NCBI GenBank assembly: GCA_964412845.1
Contig: CAYPQM010000041.1
Span: 1-42,570 of the forward strand
Reading direction: 5' to 3'
DNA from: JAWWPY01 sp964412845
Lineage (GTDB): Bacteria > Actinomycetota > Actinomycetes > Streptosporangiales > Streptosporangiaceae
DNA length: 42,570 nt
Shown: positions 31,797 through 40,141 of the stretch, one piece after another
How the letters are laid out: every line of letters starts with the position of its first letter
Position numbering within the stretch: the first letter of the stretch is position 1
The notes under the pieces: model-generated
Seen by the model: only the letters and a program-made list of their open reading frames with translations
What the model was told of the DNA's origin: nothing
Databases searched by the model: none
Position numbers and translations under genes: made by a program

Positions 31797-33233
31797 ATGC
31801 CGGCCGCTCAGGACCGCTGGAACGCAGGCGTCATCCCGTACGCGCAGATGGGCTACTACGAGCCCGACTACGAGCCCAAGGACACGGACGTGCTGGCCGC
31901 GTTCCGGATCTGCCCGCAGCCCGGTGTGCCGCCGGAAGAGGCGGGCGCGGCGGTGGCCGGTGAATCCTCCACCGCGACCTGGACCGTGGTGTGGACCGAC
32001 CGGCTCACCGCCCACGAGCACTACCAGGCCAAGTGCTACCGGGTCGACCCGGTGCCCGGCCGCGACGGTGAGTACATCGCGTACATCGCGTACGACATCG
32101 ACCTGTTCGAGGAAGGCTCGATCCCGAACCTCACCTCGTCCATCATCGGCAACGTGTTCGGCTTCAAGGCGCTGCGCGCCCTGCGCCTGGAGGACATGCG
32201 GATCCCGCTGGCCTACGTGAAGACGTTCCAGGGTCCCCCGCACGGCATCGTGATGGAACGTGAGTACCTGAACAAGTACGGTCGGCCGCTGCTCGGCGCG
32301 ACAACCAAGCCCAAGCTCGGCCTGTCCGCGCGCAACTACGGGCGGGTGGTGTACGAGGCACTGCGCGGCGGCCTTGACTTCACCAAGGACGACGAGAACA
32401 TCAACTCCCAGCCGTTCATGCGCTGGCGTGACCGGTACCTGTTCACGATGGAAGCGGTGAACCGCGCCACCGAGCGCACCGGCGAGATCAAGGGGCACTA
32501 CCTCAACGTCACCGCGGCGACCATGGAGGACATGTACGAGCGGGCCGAATTCGCCCGGGAACTCGGCAGCATCATCGTCATGATCGACCTCACGGTCGGC
32601 TACACGGCGATGCACTCGATGTCGAGATGGGCCCGCAACAACGGGGTCATCCTGCACCTGCACCGCGCGGGCCACGGCACCTACACCCGGCAGAAAACGC
32701 ACGGCGTGAGTTTCCGGGTCATCTCCAAGTGGTGCCGGCTGATCGGCGTCGATCACATCCACGCGGGCACCGTGGTCGGCAAGCTGGAAGGCGACCCGTC
32801 AATGGTCCGCGGCTACTACGACACGCTGCGCGAGTCCCGGATCCCGCTGAACCTCAGCCAGGGCATCTACTTCGACCAGGACTGGGGGTCCATGCCGGGC
32901 ACCATGCCCGTGGCCTCCGGCGGAATCCACGCCGGGCAGATGCACCAGTTGCTCGGCTATCTCGGCGAAGACGTCGTGCTCCAGTTCGGCGGCGGCACCA
33001 TCGGCCACCCCAGCGGCGTCGCGGCCGGCGCCACGGCCAACCGGGTCGCCGCCGAGGCCATGATCAAGGCCCGCAACGAGGGGCGTGACTTCGTCCGCGA
33101 GGGCGACGACATCCTCGCCGCCGCCGCCAAGGGATGCCCGCCGCTGCAGGTCGCACTGGACACCTGGGGCGACATCACCTTCAACTACGAGTCCACCGAC
33201 ACGCCCGACGTGGTCGCGACGCCGACATCCTGA
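31797..33233 (+). CDS. cbbL: Ribulose-bisphosphate carboxylase large subunit, form I (red-type)
   Basis: RuBisCO adds CO2 to ribulose 1,5-bisphosphate to give two 3-phosphoglycerates. The 478-residue subunit keeps all the main active-site segments: TTKPKLGLS (Lys171), GGLDFTKDDENIN (Lys197, the lysine carbamylated in activation, and the metal-binding Asp/Glu), HLHRAGHGTYTRQ, loop-6 GTVVGKLEGD (Lys329), PVASGGIHAGQM and LQFGGGTIGHP. SSTATWTVVWTDRLT near the N-terminus and the partner cbbX place it in the red-type form I group (IC/ID, or the actinobacterial IE). The ATG follows GGAGGGGAACC. It starts the cbbLSX operon; a CbbR-like site lies upstream. Confidence 0.97.
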   Translation: MPAAQDRWNAGVIPYAQMGYYEPDYEPKDTDVLAAFRICPQPGVPPEEAGAAVAGESSTATWTVVWTDRLTAHEHYQAKCYRVDPVPGRDGEYIAYIAYDIDLFEEGSIPNLTSSIIGNVFGFKALRALRLEDMRIPLAYVKTFQGPPHGIVMEREYLNKYGRPLLGATTKPKLGLSARNYGRVVYEALRGGLDFTKDDENINSQPFMRWRDRYLFTMEAVNRATERTGEIKGHYLNVTAATMEDMYERAEFARELGSIIVMIDLTVGYTAMHSMSRWARNNGVILHLHRAGHGTYTRQKTHGVSFRVISKWCRLIGVDHIHAGTVVGKLEGDPSMVRGYYDTLRESRIPLNLSQGIYFDQDWGSMPGTMPVASGGIHAGQMHQLLGYLGEDVVLQFGGGTIGHPSGVAAGATANRVAAEAMIKARNEGRDFVREGDDILAAAAKGCPPLQVALDTWGDITFNYESTDTPDVVATPTS

Positions 33234-33244
33234 CTGGAGCCTTC

Positions 33245-33703
33245 ATGCGGATCACCCAGGGCACGTTCTCCTACCTGCCCGACTTCACCGACGACGAGAT
33301 CAGCGCCCAGATCCAGTACTCCATCGACCAGGGCTGGGCGGTGGCGGTCGAGTTCACCGACGACCCGCATCCGCGCAACGTGCTCTGGGAGATGTGGGGG
33401 CTGCCGATGTTCGACATCGCGGACGCCTCGGCCGGCCTGCACGAGGTCACCGCGTGCCGGGCCGCCTACCCGCAGCACTACATCCGGGTGATGGCCTACG
33501 ACGCGAGCCTGGGCCGGCAGACCACCGCGCTGAGCTTCATCGTCAACCGCCCGGCCCACGAGCCCGGCTTCCGGCTGGACCGGCAGGAGACGGCGGACCG
33601 GCGCATCCAGTACACCCTTCATTCGTACGCCGCTGACCAGCCGTCGGGCGAGCGTTATGCAGGCCATGGGGTTTCCCATAACGGGGCAGCCGGCCGCCGG
33701 TGA
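33245..33703 (+). CDS. cbbS: Ribulose-bisphosphate carboxylase small subunit
   Basis: The 152-residue small subunit caps the octameric large-subunit core. MRITQGTFSYLPDFTDDEISAQ, NVLWEMWGLPMFD, HYIRVMAYD and the C-terminal extension EPGFRLDRQETADRRIQYTLHSYA, which forms the beta-hairpin typical of red-type small subunits, are all present. The ATG at 33245 has GGAG upstream and lies 11 bases after the cbbL stop; the frame extends back into cbbL but that part is not cbbS. The tail after about residue 135 (SGERYAGHGVSHNGAAGRR) is longer than in many relatives. Its stop overlaps cbbX by four bases. Confidence 0.95.
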   Translation: MRITQGTFSYLPDFTDDEISAQIQYSIDQGWAVAVEFTDDPHPRNVLWEMWGLPMFDIADASAGLHEVTACRAAYPQHYIRVMAYDASLGRQTTALSFIVNRPAHEPGFRLDRQETADRRIQYTLHSYAADQPSGERYAGHGVSHNGAAGRR

Positions 33704-34731
33704 GCATGCCTGCCGAGCCCGCGCCGCGCGGCTTCACCATGGCCAGGCCTGGTGCCGCCCGCCCGGCGCCGGCGCCGCCGGACGGCCCCGGGCCTGGCCT
33801 GGAGCCGCTGGCGCCGGACGCGATCGTGGAACTGGGCGCGGAGCAGCAGGCCCTGCGGATCTCCGAGATGCTGGACCGCCTCGACCGCGAGTTCATCGGC
33901 CTCGCCCCGGTCAAGACCCGGGTCCGCGAGATCGCCGCGCTGCTGCTCATCGACCGGCTCCGGCAGCGGTACGGGCTGACCTGCTCACGGCCCAGCCTGC
34001 ACATGTGCTTCACCGGCAGCCCGGGCACCGGCAAGACCACCGTGGCCACGCAGATGGGCGCGCTGCTGGCCGAGCTCGGTTACCTGCGCAAGGGCCAGCT
34101 GGTCAGCGTGACCCGTGACGACCTGGTGGGACAGTATGTCGGGCACACCGCGCCCAAGACCAAGGAGGTGCTCAAGCGGGCGATGGGCGGGGTGCTGCTG
34201 ATCGACGAGGCCTACTACCTGTACCGGCCGGAGAACGAGCGCGACTACGGCCAGGAGTCCATTGAGATCCTGCTCCAGTTCATGGAGGCGCACCGCGAGG
34301 ACCTGGTGGTGATCATGGCCGGCTACGCCGACCGGATGGACGTGTTCTTCCGGTCCAACCCCGGCATGGCGTCCCGGGTGGCCCACCACATCGACTTCCC
34401 CGATTTCAGTCTCGACGAGCTGATGCAGATCGCCGGGCTGATGCTGGAGCGTGAGCAGTACCAGCTCTCCGGGCCCGCGCACGACGCCTTCCGGGAGTAC
34501 GTGGCGCTGCGGATGAGCCAGCCGCGGTTCGCCAACGCCCGGAGCATCCGCAACGCCATCGACCGGCTGCGGTTGCGCCAGGCCCGGCGGCTGGTGGCGG
34601 CGGGCGGGCAGATCGCCCGGGATGACCTGATGCAGATCAGCGACTCCGATGTCCGGGCCAGCCGGGTCTTCGCCGCGGCGGCGCCGGAGCAGGTTACGCC
34701 CGCTCCGGACCGGCCGGCAGGAACGGGATAG
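33700..34731 (+). CDS. cbbX: Red-type RuBisCO activase (AAA+ protein CbbX)
   Basis: CbbX is an AAA+ ring ATPase that pulls on the large-subunit C-terminus to free inhibited RuBisCO. The 343-residue protein has an N-terminal extension of about 45 residues rich in Pro/Ala, then MLDRLDREFIGLAPVKTRV, Walker A FTGSPGTGKTTV, pore-loop VGQYVGHTAPKTKE, Walker B GVLLIDEAYYLY and sensor FRSNPGMASRVAHHIDFPDF. The GTG overlaps the cbbS stop as GTGA; an ATG at 33706 is an alternative. Its last 38 bases overlap the end of the histidine kinase gene on the other strand, leaving no room for a terminator between them. Confidence 0.95.
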   Translation: MSMPAEPAPRGFTMARPGAARPAPAPPDGPGPGLEPLAPDAIVELGAEQQALRISEMLDRLDREFIGLAPVKTRVREIAALLLIDRLRQRYGLTCSRPSLHMCFTGSPGTGKTTVATQMGALLAELGYLRKGQLVSVTRDDLVGQYVGHTAPKTKEVLKRAMGGVLLIDEAYYLYRPENERDYGQESIEILLQFMEAHREDLVVIMAGYADRMDVFFRSNPGMASRVAHHIDFPDFSLDELMQIAGLMLEREQYQLSGPAHDAFREYVALRMSQPRFANARSIRNAIDRLRLRQARRLVAAGGQIARDDLMQISDSDVRASRVFAAAAPEQVTPAPDRPAGTG

Positions 34732-35926
34732 CCAACCGGACGGTGGTGCCGCGGCCTGGGGCGCTCGACAGCTCCAGTTTCCCGCCGAGCAGTTCCGCCC
34801 GCTCCCGCATCCCGGACAGGCCGAAGCCGGTCGGAGCCAGCAACCCCGACCCACCTGATCCGCCCGGGGCCGATCCACCCCGGGAGACATCGAATCCGAT
34901 GCCGTCGTCGCTGACTTCCAGGAAGGCCCGGTCGCGCTGCTGGTAGAGGCGCAGCGTCACGGTTCGCGCACCGGCGTGCTTGGCCACGTTCTGCAGGGCT
35001 TCCTGGGCGGTCCGGTAGACCGCCGTCTCCACATGCTCGGCCATCCGGCGCTTGGTCACCTCGACCCGCACCTCCAGCCCGGGGAAGGAGTGGCCGAGGC
35101 TCTCCAGGCTCGCGGCCAGGCCAAGATCGTCCAGGACCGGCGGCCGCAGCCCCGCGATGGCCGAGCGCGTCTCATCCAGCGCCGCCGCGGCCAGCTCCTG
35201 GGCCCGTGCCACCTGCTCGGCGGCCACCTCAGGTTCATCCGGGATGGCGTCGGCGGCCGCGGAGAGGTGGAAGAACAGGCTCACGATCCGCTGGCTGATC
35301 CCGTCATGAATCTCCCCGGCGAGCCGGCGGCTCTCGTGTTCCTGCCATTCCACGAACTGCTCGGTGAACTTCTCCAGCGCCTCCTCCCGTTCGGCCAGCC
35401 GCGTGTGCAGCCGGGCGTTCTCGATCGCCCCGGCCACCAGGCCCGCCACCGACCGGAGCAGCTCCACGTCCGCGGCGGTGAACTCGCGGCGCAGCTTGGT
35501 GTGCACATTCAGGACCCCGATCAGGTGACCGAGGGGGGTGACCACGGGAACTGACAGCATCGAGGTGAACTCCTCGCCGCGCAGCGCCGGGATGTAGCGG
35601 TACCGGGGATCGGAGGTCTTGTCGTCGACGAGCACGGCCGGCTCCCCGTGCGAGGCGACCCACCCCGATACGCCCTCGCCGAGGCCGAGCTCGATCTTGC
35701 CGACCAGACCGTCAAAAGGCGGCGTGGCGCCGCGCAGCTGCAGGGTGCGGCCGCGCTCATCGAGCAGGTGCACAAAACAGACATCCGTCCCTGTGGTCTC
35801 GGTAACGAGCGTGGCGACGCCTTGCAGCATCCGGTCGAGATCGAGGCCGGCCGATATCGTGTCGATGACCCGGGACAGCAGCTGGGCTTCGCGCTCCGCG
35901 TCGCCCGCGAGCCGCGGCCCGGTCAA
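34694..35926 (-). CDS. GAF-domain sensor histidine kinase (NarL-type HisKA_3)
   Basis: The 410-residue cytoplasmic kinase lacks membrane helices. It has a GAF domain (about residues 20-165: GTDVCFVHLLDERG to VLNVHTKLRREFTAADVELLRSV), a coiled-coil linker (LAEREEALEKFTEQFVEWQE), a HisKA_3 dimer domain with the phospho-acceptor His207 in EIHDGISQR, and an HATPase_c domain with SDDGIGFD and GFGLSGMRERAELLGG. The signal sensed is unknown; no heme or iron-sulfur ligands stand out. Translation appears to start at TTG in a four-base overlap (TTGA) with the response-regulator stop. The gene lies between prk and cbbX, suggesting control of carbon fixation. Confidence 0.9.
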   Translation of the reverse strand: MTGPRLAGDAEREAQLLSRVIDTISAGLDLDRMLQGVATLVTETTGTDVCFVHLLDERGRTLQLRGATPPFDGLVGKIELGLGEGVSGWVASHGEPAVLVDDKTSDPRYRYIPALRGEEFTSMLSVPVVTPLGHLIGVLNVHTKLRREFTAADVELLRSVAGLVAGAIENARLHTRLAEREEALEKFTEQFVEWQEHESRRLAGEIHDGISQRIVSLFFHLSAAADAIPDEPEVAAEQVARAQELAAAALDETRSAIAGLRPPVLDDLGLAASLESLGHSFPGLEVRVEVTKRRMAEHVETAVYRTAQEALQNVAKHAGARTVTLRLYQQRDRAFLEVSDDGIGFDVSRGGSAPGGSGGSGLLAPTGFGLSGMRERAELLGGKLELSSAPGRGTTVRLAIPFLPAGPERA

Positions 35927-36591
35927 TGGAACACTCCCTCGCGCAGGGCGACGGCCACGGCGGCGGCCCGGTCGGAGACGTTCAGCTTGCGGTAGATGCC
36001 CCGGGAATGGGACTTGACCGTTTCCTCACTGACCACCAGCTTCATCGCGATCGCGCGGTTGGACAGCCCGGATACCAGCAGCGAGAGAACCTCGCTCTCC
36101 CGCTGGGTGAGGCCCAGGTGCGCCCCGGGCCAGAACTCACCACTGCGCAGCCGGGCGGCGGACAGCGCCACCCGCCCGGCCAGGCTCGGGTCGATAAGAA
36201 CCTCCCCCTCGCCGATGCGGCGCAGGTAGTCGACCAGTTCGCCGCCGCGGATCCGCTTGAGCAGGAAGCCTGCCGCGCCGACGCGCAGGGCCTGGAAAAG
36301 GTACTGCTCGTCGTCGTAGACGGTGAGGAACACGACCTTGCACTCGGGGTTGGCCTTGAGGATCTCGCCGCACAGGTCAAGGCCGCTGGCGCCGCGCAGC
36401 CGGACATCGAGCAGCACTATGTCCGGCTTGAGCTCGGCGACCAGCCGCAGCGCTTGCTGCGCGTCGCTGGACTCGCCGATCACCTCGGCCTGCTCCCGGT
36501 AGGGCCGGAGCATGGCCTTGAGACCGTCGAGCACCATCTGGTGATCGTCGACGATCACCAAGGTCAAGGGCCCCTGCGTCAGGTGGTCCAT
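35923..36591 (-). CDS. LuxR/NarL-family response regulator
   Basis: The 222-residue regulator has a receiver domain (LTLVIVDDHQMVLDGLKAML with the acidic pair, IVLLDVRLRG with the phospho-Asp, and the conserved Lys in GFLLKRIRGGE) and a C-terminal LuxR helix-turn-helix (LTQRESEVLSLLVSGLSNRAIAMKLVVSEETVKSH). The start at the MDHLTQ methionine (36591) is preferred; the in-frame Met codons at 36609 and 36636 add short non-conserved sequence. It is encoded just before the kinase with a four-base overlap and 79 bases after the end of prk on the same strand, so the three may be one operon. Targets are unknown. Confidence 0.9.
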   Translation of the reverse strand: MDHLTQGPLTLVIVDDHQMVLDGLKAMLRPYREQAEVIGESSDAQQALRLVAELKPDIVLLDVRLRGASGLDLCGEILKANPECKVVFLTVYDDEQYLFQALRVGAAGFLLKRIRGGELVDYLRRIGEGEVLIDPSLAGRVALSAARLRSGEFWPGAHLGLTQRESEVLSLLVSGLSNRAIAMKLVVSEETVKSHSRGIYRKLNVSDRAAAVAVALREGVFH

Positions 36592-36670
36592 GCCGAGAAC
36601 CGTACCCATCTGCGGCGGCCGTGGCGCGCCTCGCAACGCCGGGCGGGCGGCCGGGCCACGTCTGGCTGGC

Positions 36671-37621
36671 TCACGTCCGGGCCTCCAGCATGTGCCAGAG
36701 CAGCAGTAGCTGGGCGATGGCGAGGGGCTCGCTGCGCTTGCCCGGTGAGTACTCGCCGAGTGTGTCCGGCAGGCCGGTGCCGGGGTCGAAGGACAACTGT
36801 TCCCAGATTGCCTTCTCCACGATCCGGCTGTCTTCGCGCGGCGAGTAGCCGTGCACGTGCAACGCGTCCACCGGGCGGCCGTCGCTGTCGCGGATCAGCT
36901 TGAGGTGCACGGTGCGCCGGTCGTCATCGGTCAGCACATGGGACAGCTCAGGATGCTGGATGGTCGGGCGCAGCAGGATTTCAGCGGACAGCGGCGTGCC
37001 CGCCGGATCCATGTGCCCGGCCACCGGGGCGAACCGCACCGAGATGTCGGCCCACTGCCGCTGGGGGCGGATGAAAGCCGCGGATTCCGGCTCACGGCGC
37101 TCAAGCTCGGCGAGAACCTGCTCCGGGCGGTAGCCGCGCTCCGCGCAGTCCCGCTTGAGCTTCCACTCCCGCCGGATGTCCTCTGGGGGATCGAGGTAGA
37201 CGGTGATGTCGAAGCAGGCCCGGGCCAGCTTGGTGTGCAACGGCAGCAGGCCCTCGACGATCACGAACGCCTTGGGTTCCACCAGCACCGGCCGGACCAG
37301 CCGGCCGGTGGCGTGATCGTAGACCGGCTTGAGGATCGGCCGGCCCAGCGCGAGCAGTTGCAGGTGCTGCTCCATCACCTCGATGTAGTTGCACTCTGGG
37401 TTGAGCACCGTGAACGGTACGTTGCGCCGCTCAACCCGGTCATAGCGGTGATAGTCGTCCACGCACAGGGCGATGGCCCGGTCCGCGCCGAGCGCCTCGG
37501 CAATCCCCCGGGTCAGCGTTGTTTTCCCGGCCGCACTGTCGCCGGCGATGGCGATCATGACCGGGCGCGGTGACTCGGGCGCGGCCTCGTTGCGGCGCAG
37601 GCGCATCAGCTTGTCGGGCAT
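36671..37621 (-). CDS. prk: Phosphoribulokinase
   Basis: Phosphoribulokinase makes ribulose 1,5-bisphosphate, the RuBisCO substrate, from ribulose 5-phosphate and ATP. The 316-residue protein has Walker A IAIAGDSAAGKTTL, the substrate-binding CVDDYHRYDRVERRNVPFT, NYIEVMEQHLQLL, VFVI-like Walker B FVIVEGLLPLH and EDIRREWKLKRDC. It matches the bacterial class of about 290-340 residues and lacks the regulatory cysteines of plant enzymes. The ATG at 37621 follows a strong GGAGGTGAGG; the open frame further upstream is not conserved. It diverges from the aldolase gene and leads the response regulator and kinase genes. Confidence 0.93.
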   Translation of the reverse strand: MPDKLMRLRRNEAAPESPRPVMIAIAGDSAAGKTTLTRGIAEALGADRAIALCVDDYHRYDRVERRNVPFTVLNPECNYIEVMEQHLQLLALGRPILKPVYDHATGRLVRPVLVEPKAFVIVEGLLPLHTKLARACFDITVYLDPPEDIRREWKLKRDCAERGYRPEQVLAELERREPESAAFIRPQRQWADISVRFAPVAGHMDPAGTPLSAEILLRPTIQHPELSHVLTDDDRRTVHLKLIRDSDGRPVDALHVHGYSPREDSRIVEKAIWEQLSFDPGTGLPDTLGEYSPGKRSEPLAIAQLLLLWHMLEART

Positions 37622-37854
37622 GGTCACCTCACCTCCCCGGCCCAGCGACAGAAAGTGACCGACAGTTGACGCCGGCTGCTCCTGCGCGGGGTGAACTATC
37701 ACGATATGTGGGACGGAAAGAGGCCGCCTCCCCCGGAGCGGGGAACCGGCGGGGGAGGAATCCGGCCGGAGCCGGGCGTGGGCCCAGTGTGGGCGGGCGG
37801 GCGCCGGGCCCGGCCGGTGGGCTTCCTCCCCCGGCCAGTTCCACCGGGCGGGGG
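37622..37854. other. Divergent control region between prk and aldolase genes
   Basis: The 233 bases must contain promoters for both genes. TTGAC (37666-37670) and a small dyad TATC-AC-GATA (37697-37706) stand out; the rest is very G/C-rich, with purine/pyrimidine runs at 37725-37760. No copy of the cbbR/cbbL shared blocks is found here. Confidence 0.45.
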
Positions 37855-38901
37855 ATGCCGCCGACCTGGACGGCCGTCTACCGTCAGCGGATGGAACGCT
37901 TGGTCTCGGTCGCGTCAGCCCTGGTCCGGCCGCTGCGAGGCATTCTCGCGGCGGATGAGAGCGTGGCCACCATGTCGGCACGACTCGCCGCCGCAGGCGT
38001 CGCGCCCACTGCGGCGAACCGGCGGGCATACCGCGAGATGCTGGTGACCACACCCGGGCTCAGCGCCGGGATCAGTGGCGTCATCTTGTCCGACGAGACG
38101 CTCCGTCAGCGACTGCGCGACGGCAGGCTGTTCCCCGCCGCGCTGCACGACCTGGGCATCCTGCCCGGGATCAAGGTCGACATGGGCACGCAGCCGCTGG
38201 CCGGAGCATCAGGTGAGACCGTGACCGAGGGCCTGGACGGGCTGGGCCCCCGGCTTCGCGAGTACTTCGGACTCGGCGCCACGTTCACGAAGTGGCGGTG
38301 TGTCCTGCGGATCGGCGCTGGCCGGCCAGCGCCGATCACCGTCCGGGCCAACGCGCAGGCGCTCGGCCGGTACGCGGTGGCGGCCCAGGAAGCCGGCCTG
38401 GTGCCGATCGTCGAGCCCGAGATCCTGATGGACGGGCCGCACTCGCTGGCCCAGTGCGAGACGGTAACGTCGCTGGTCCTGCTCGAGGTTTTCAGCGAAC
38501 TGCGCGACTACGGGGTTGAGCTGGCCGGAGTGGTGCTCAAGCCGAACATGGTCCTGCCCGGCACCGACGCCGGGATGACGGCCACGCCGGCTGACGTGGC
38601 GGAGGCCACGCTCAACGCCCTGACGGGGGTACCAGTCAGCACGGCCGGTATCGCGTTCCTGTCCGGCGGGCAGCGGCCGGAACACGCCACCGAAAATCTC
38701 GCCGCCATCCAGCGGCGGCCGCACATCTGGCCGCTGACGTTCTCATTCGGCCGTGCCCTGGTGGATCCCGCGCTGGCCGCGTGGCGTGGCGAACCCGAAC
38801 ACTGGGCGTCAGGCCAGCGCGCCCTCGCCCGGCGGGTCTCGATGAACGCTGCTGCGCTGGGCGGCCGGTACACCCCAGAACTTGAGCTTGATCCCGCCTG
38901 A
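37855..38901 (+). CDS. Class I fructose-bisphosphate aldolase
   Basis: This 348-residue aldolase joins or splits triose phosphates in the Calvin cycle and gluconeogenesis. It is of the animal/plant-like class I type: RGILAADESVATMSARL, RRAYREMLVTTPGL, SGVILSDETL, FTKWRCVLRI, PIVEPEIL, and VVLKPNMVLPG in which Lys229 is the Schiff-base lysine. FLSGGQ and the C-terminal ALGGRYTPELE fit too, though the catalytic C-terminal Tyr region of muscle enzymes is shorter. The ATG at 37855 is used; an ATG at 37891 (MERLVSV) is close to the usual family start and may be real. It diverges from prk. Confidence 0.92.
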   Translation: MPPTWTAVYRQRMERLVSVASALVRPLRGILAADESVATMSARLAAAGVAPTAANRRAYREMLVTTPGLSAGISGVILSDETLRQRLRDGRLFPAALHDLGILPGIKVDMGTQPLAGASGETVTEGLDGLGPRLREYFGLGATFTKWRCVLRIGAGRPAPITVRANAQALGRYAVAAQEAGLVPIVEPEILMDGPHSLAQCETVTSLVLLEVFSELRDYGVELAGVVLKPNMVLPGTDAGMTATPADVAEATLNALTGVPVSTAGIAFLSGGQRPEHATENLAAIQRRPHIWPLTFSFGRALVDPALAAWRGEPEHWASGQRALARRVSMNAAALGGRYTPELELDPA

Positions 38902-38960
38902 GCCGCCGTCACCAGGCTCATCACCAGGTCCGCCAGCCGTCGCGGCGCTGATATCCGTTC

Positions 38961-40124
38961 CTAGCGGCGTACTTGGATGAGCCCGTGGCTGCCGTCCGTT
39001 CGCCAGGGCGCTCCGGTCGAGTCGAGGCTGGCGCGGACCGCTGGGTCGATGCCGGTGATGACGTCGGATTTGAGCGTCCGCAACGCGGCCACCGGTCCAG
39101 GGAAGTAGGAGGCTACGTCGCTGAATGGGGTCGCAGGTGGCCAGTCCCGGTCGCCAACAAGCCGCCGGTAGTTGAGGTCGCCCTTGAGGATGGTCAGCGA
39201 CGCCTGCTTGAACCGGCCCGCGAGATCGGCGGGCATACGGTGATAGGACCATGGTGCGGCGTAGAACTCGTGCGTGTACAGGAGCAGTGTGCCTTCCGCC
39301 GCGGCGGCCAGCAGCCTCCTGGCGATCTGCGCTGAGCTGCCCGGGGTTTCAGACAGTCGGTGCAGGCCGGCGGCGACATCGGTGGTCGTCGCGTCAGACA
39401 CGTAGTAGGGGTGCGGCTTCACGTGCACGGTGACCGAGGCCGCCTGGCCGTGCTGCAGGAAGTGGTCGATGAGGACGAGGTCGGCCATCAGTTCCCGGCC
39501 TGCGTTGTCCGCGACCAGGACGATGTGTGACGTGGCGCTGAGCGCGGCGCGGAGTTCAGCGCTGTGATCATCAACGAGCCTCGTCTGCCCAGCATGACCT
39601 GATCCGGCTGTCCTGCCGATCCGGAAGCCCAGGTCGGCACGATTGCCCCACAAAGACGCCAGGAGTTTGGCTCGCTCCTGCTCCTGCGCCGGCTGCCGTT
39701 CCAGGTCATCAAGCGCCGCCAGATCGGGCTCCAGCGCCGGGGCATGAAGCTCAGCGGTTTTCAGGTACTCAAACGGGTCAACCCAGTACCAGGGACCCTG
39801 CTCGAAGAAGTGCACGGCGTCGAGGAGCCGCCGGTAGAAATATGACTCCGACCACAAGAACGGCGCCTCCAGCCACGGCCTCCCGAAGTGATCCTTGCCC
39901 CACGAGTGCCAGCGGCCGTGGTCGTGCGCGTCGGGGCCGAGGGGTGCCATCAGCCCGGAGGAGATCTCTGCCAGCAGCGCCGCCAACCCGCGGCGCTGCG
40001 CAGGGCCGTACGGGTGGGCGTCTCGGATCTGGTTGACCAGCGCGGGAGTGCGATCGTGCCAGACGCCCCAGGCGAATCCCGCCGGATCGTTGTTGAGCAG
40101 TTCAGGCGGCAGCGCGGTCACGGC
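38961..40124 (-). CDS. DUF89 family damage-control phosphatase
   Basis: The 387-residue protein belongs to the DUF89/ARMT1-like family, metal-dependent phosphatases that remove damaged or excess sugar phosphates. The metal-binding core is VLVADNAGRELMADLVLIDHF (Asp and Asn) and ILKGDLNYRRLVGDRDWP (Asp, Asn, Arg); HVKPHPYYVSD and WKTDG-like WRTDGSHGLI complete the pattern. The GTG at 40124 has AGGA seven bases upstream; a GTG at 40139 adds five residues. A house-cleaning role beside the carbon-fixation genes, for example on ribulose or fructose phosphates, is conceivable but not shown. Confidence 0.85.
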   Translation of the reverse strand, partial: AVTALPPELLNNDPAGFAWGVWHDRTPALVNQIRDAHPYGPAQRRGLAALLAEISSGLMAPLGPDAHDHGRWHSWGKDHFGRPWLEAPFLWSESYFYRRLLDAVHFFEQGPWYWVDPFEYLKTAELHAPALEPDLAALDDLERQPAQEQERAKLLASLWGNRADLGFRIGRTAGSGHAGQTRLVDDHSAELRAALSATSHIVLVADNAGRELMADLVLIDHFLQHGQAASVTVHVKPHPYYVSDATTTDVAAGLHRLSETPGSSAQIARRLLAAAAEGTLLLYTHEFYAAPWSYHRMPADLAGRFKQASLTILKGDLNYRRLVGDRDWPPATPFSDVASYFPGPVAALRTLKSDVITGIDPAVRASLDSTGAPWRTDGSHGLIQVRR

Positions 40125-40141
40125 CGGTTCCTGTCGCACCG

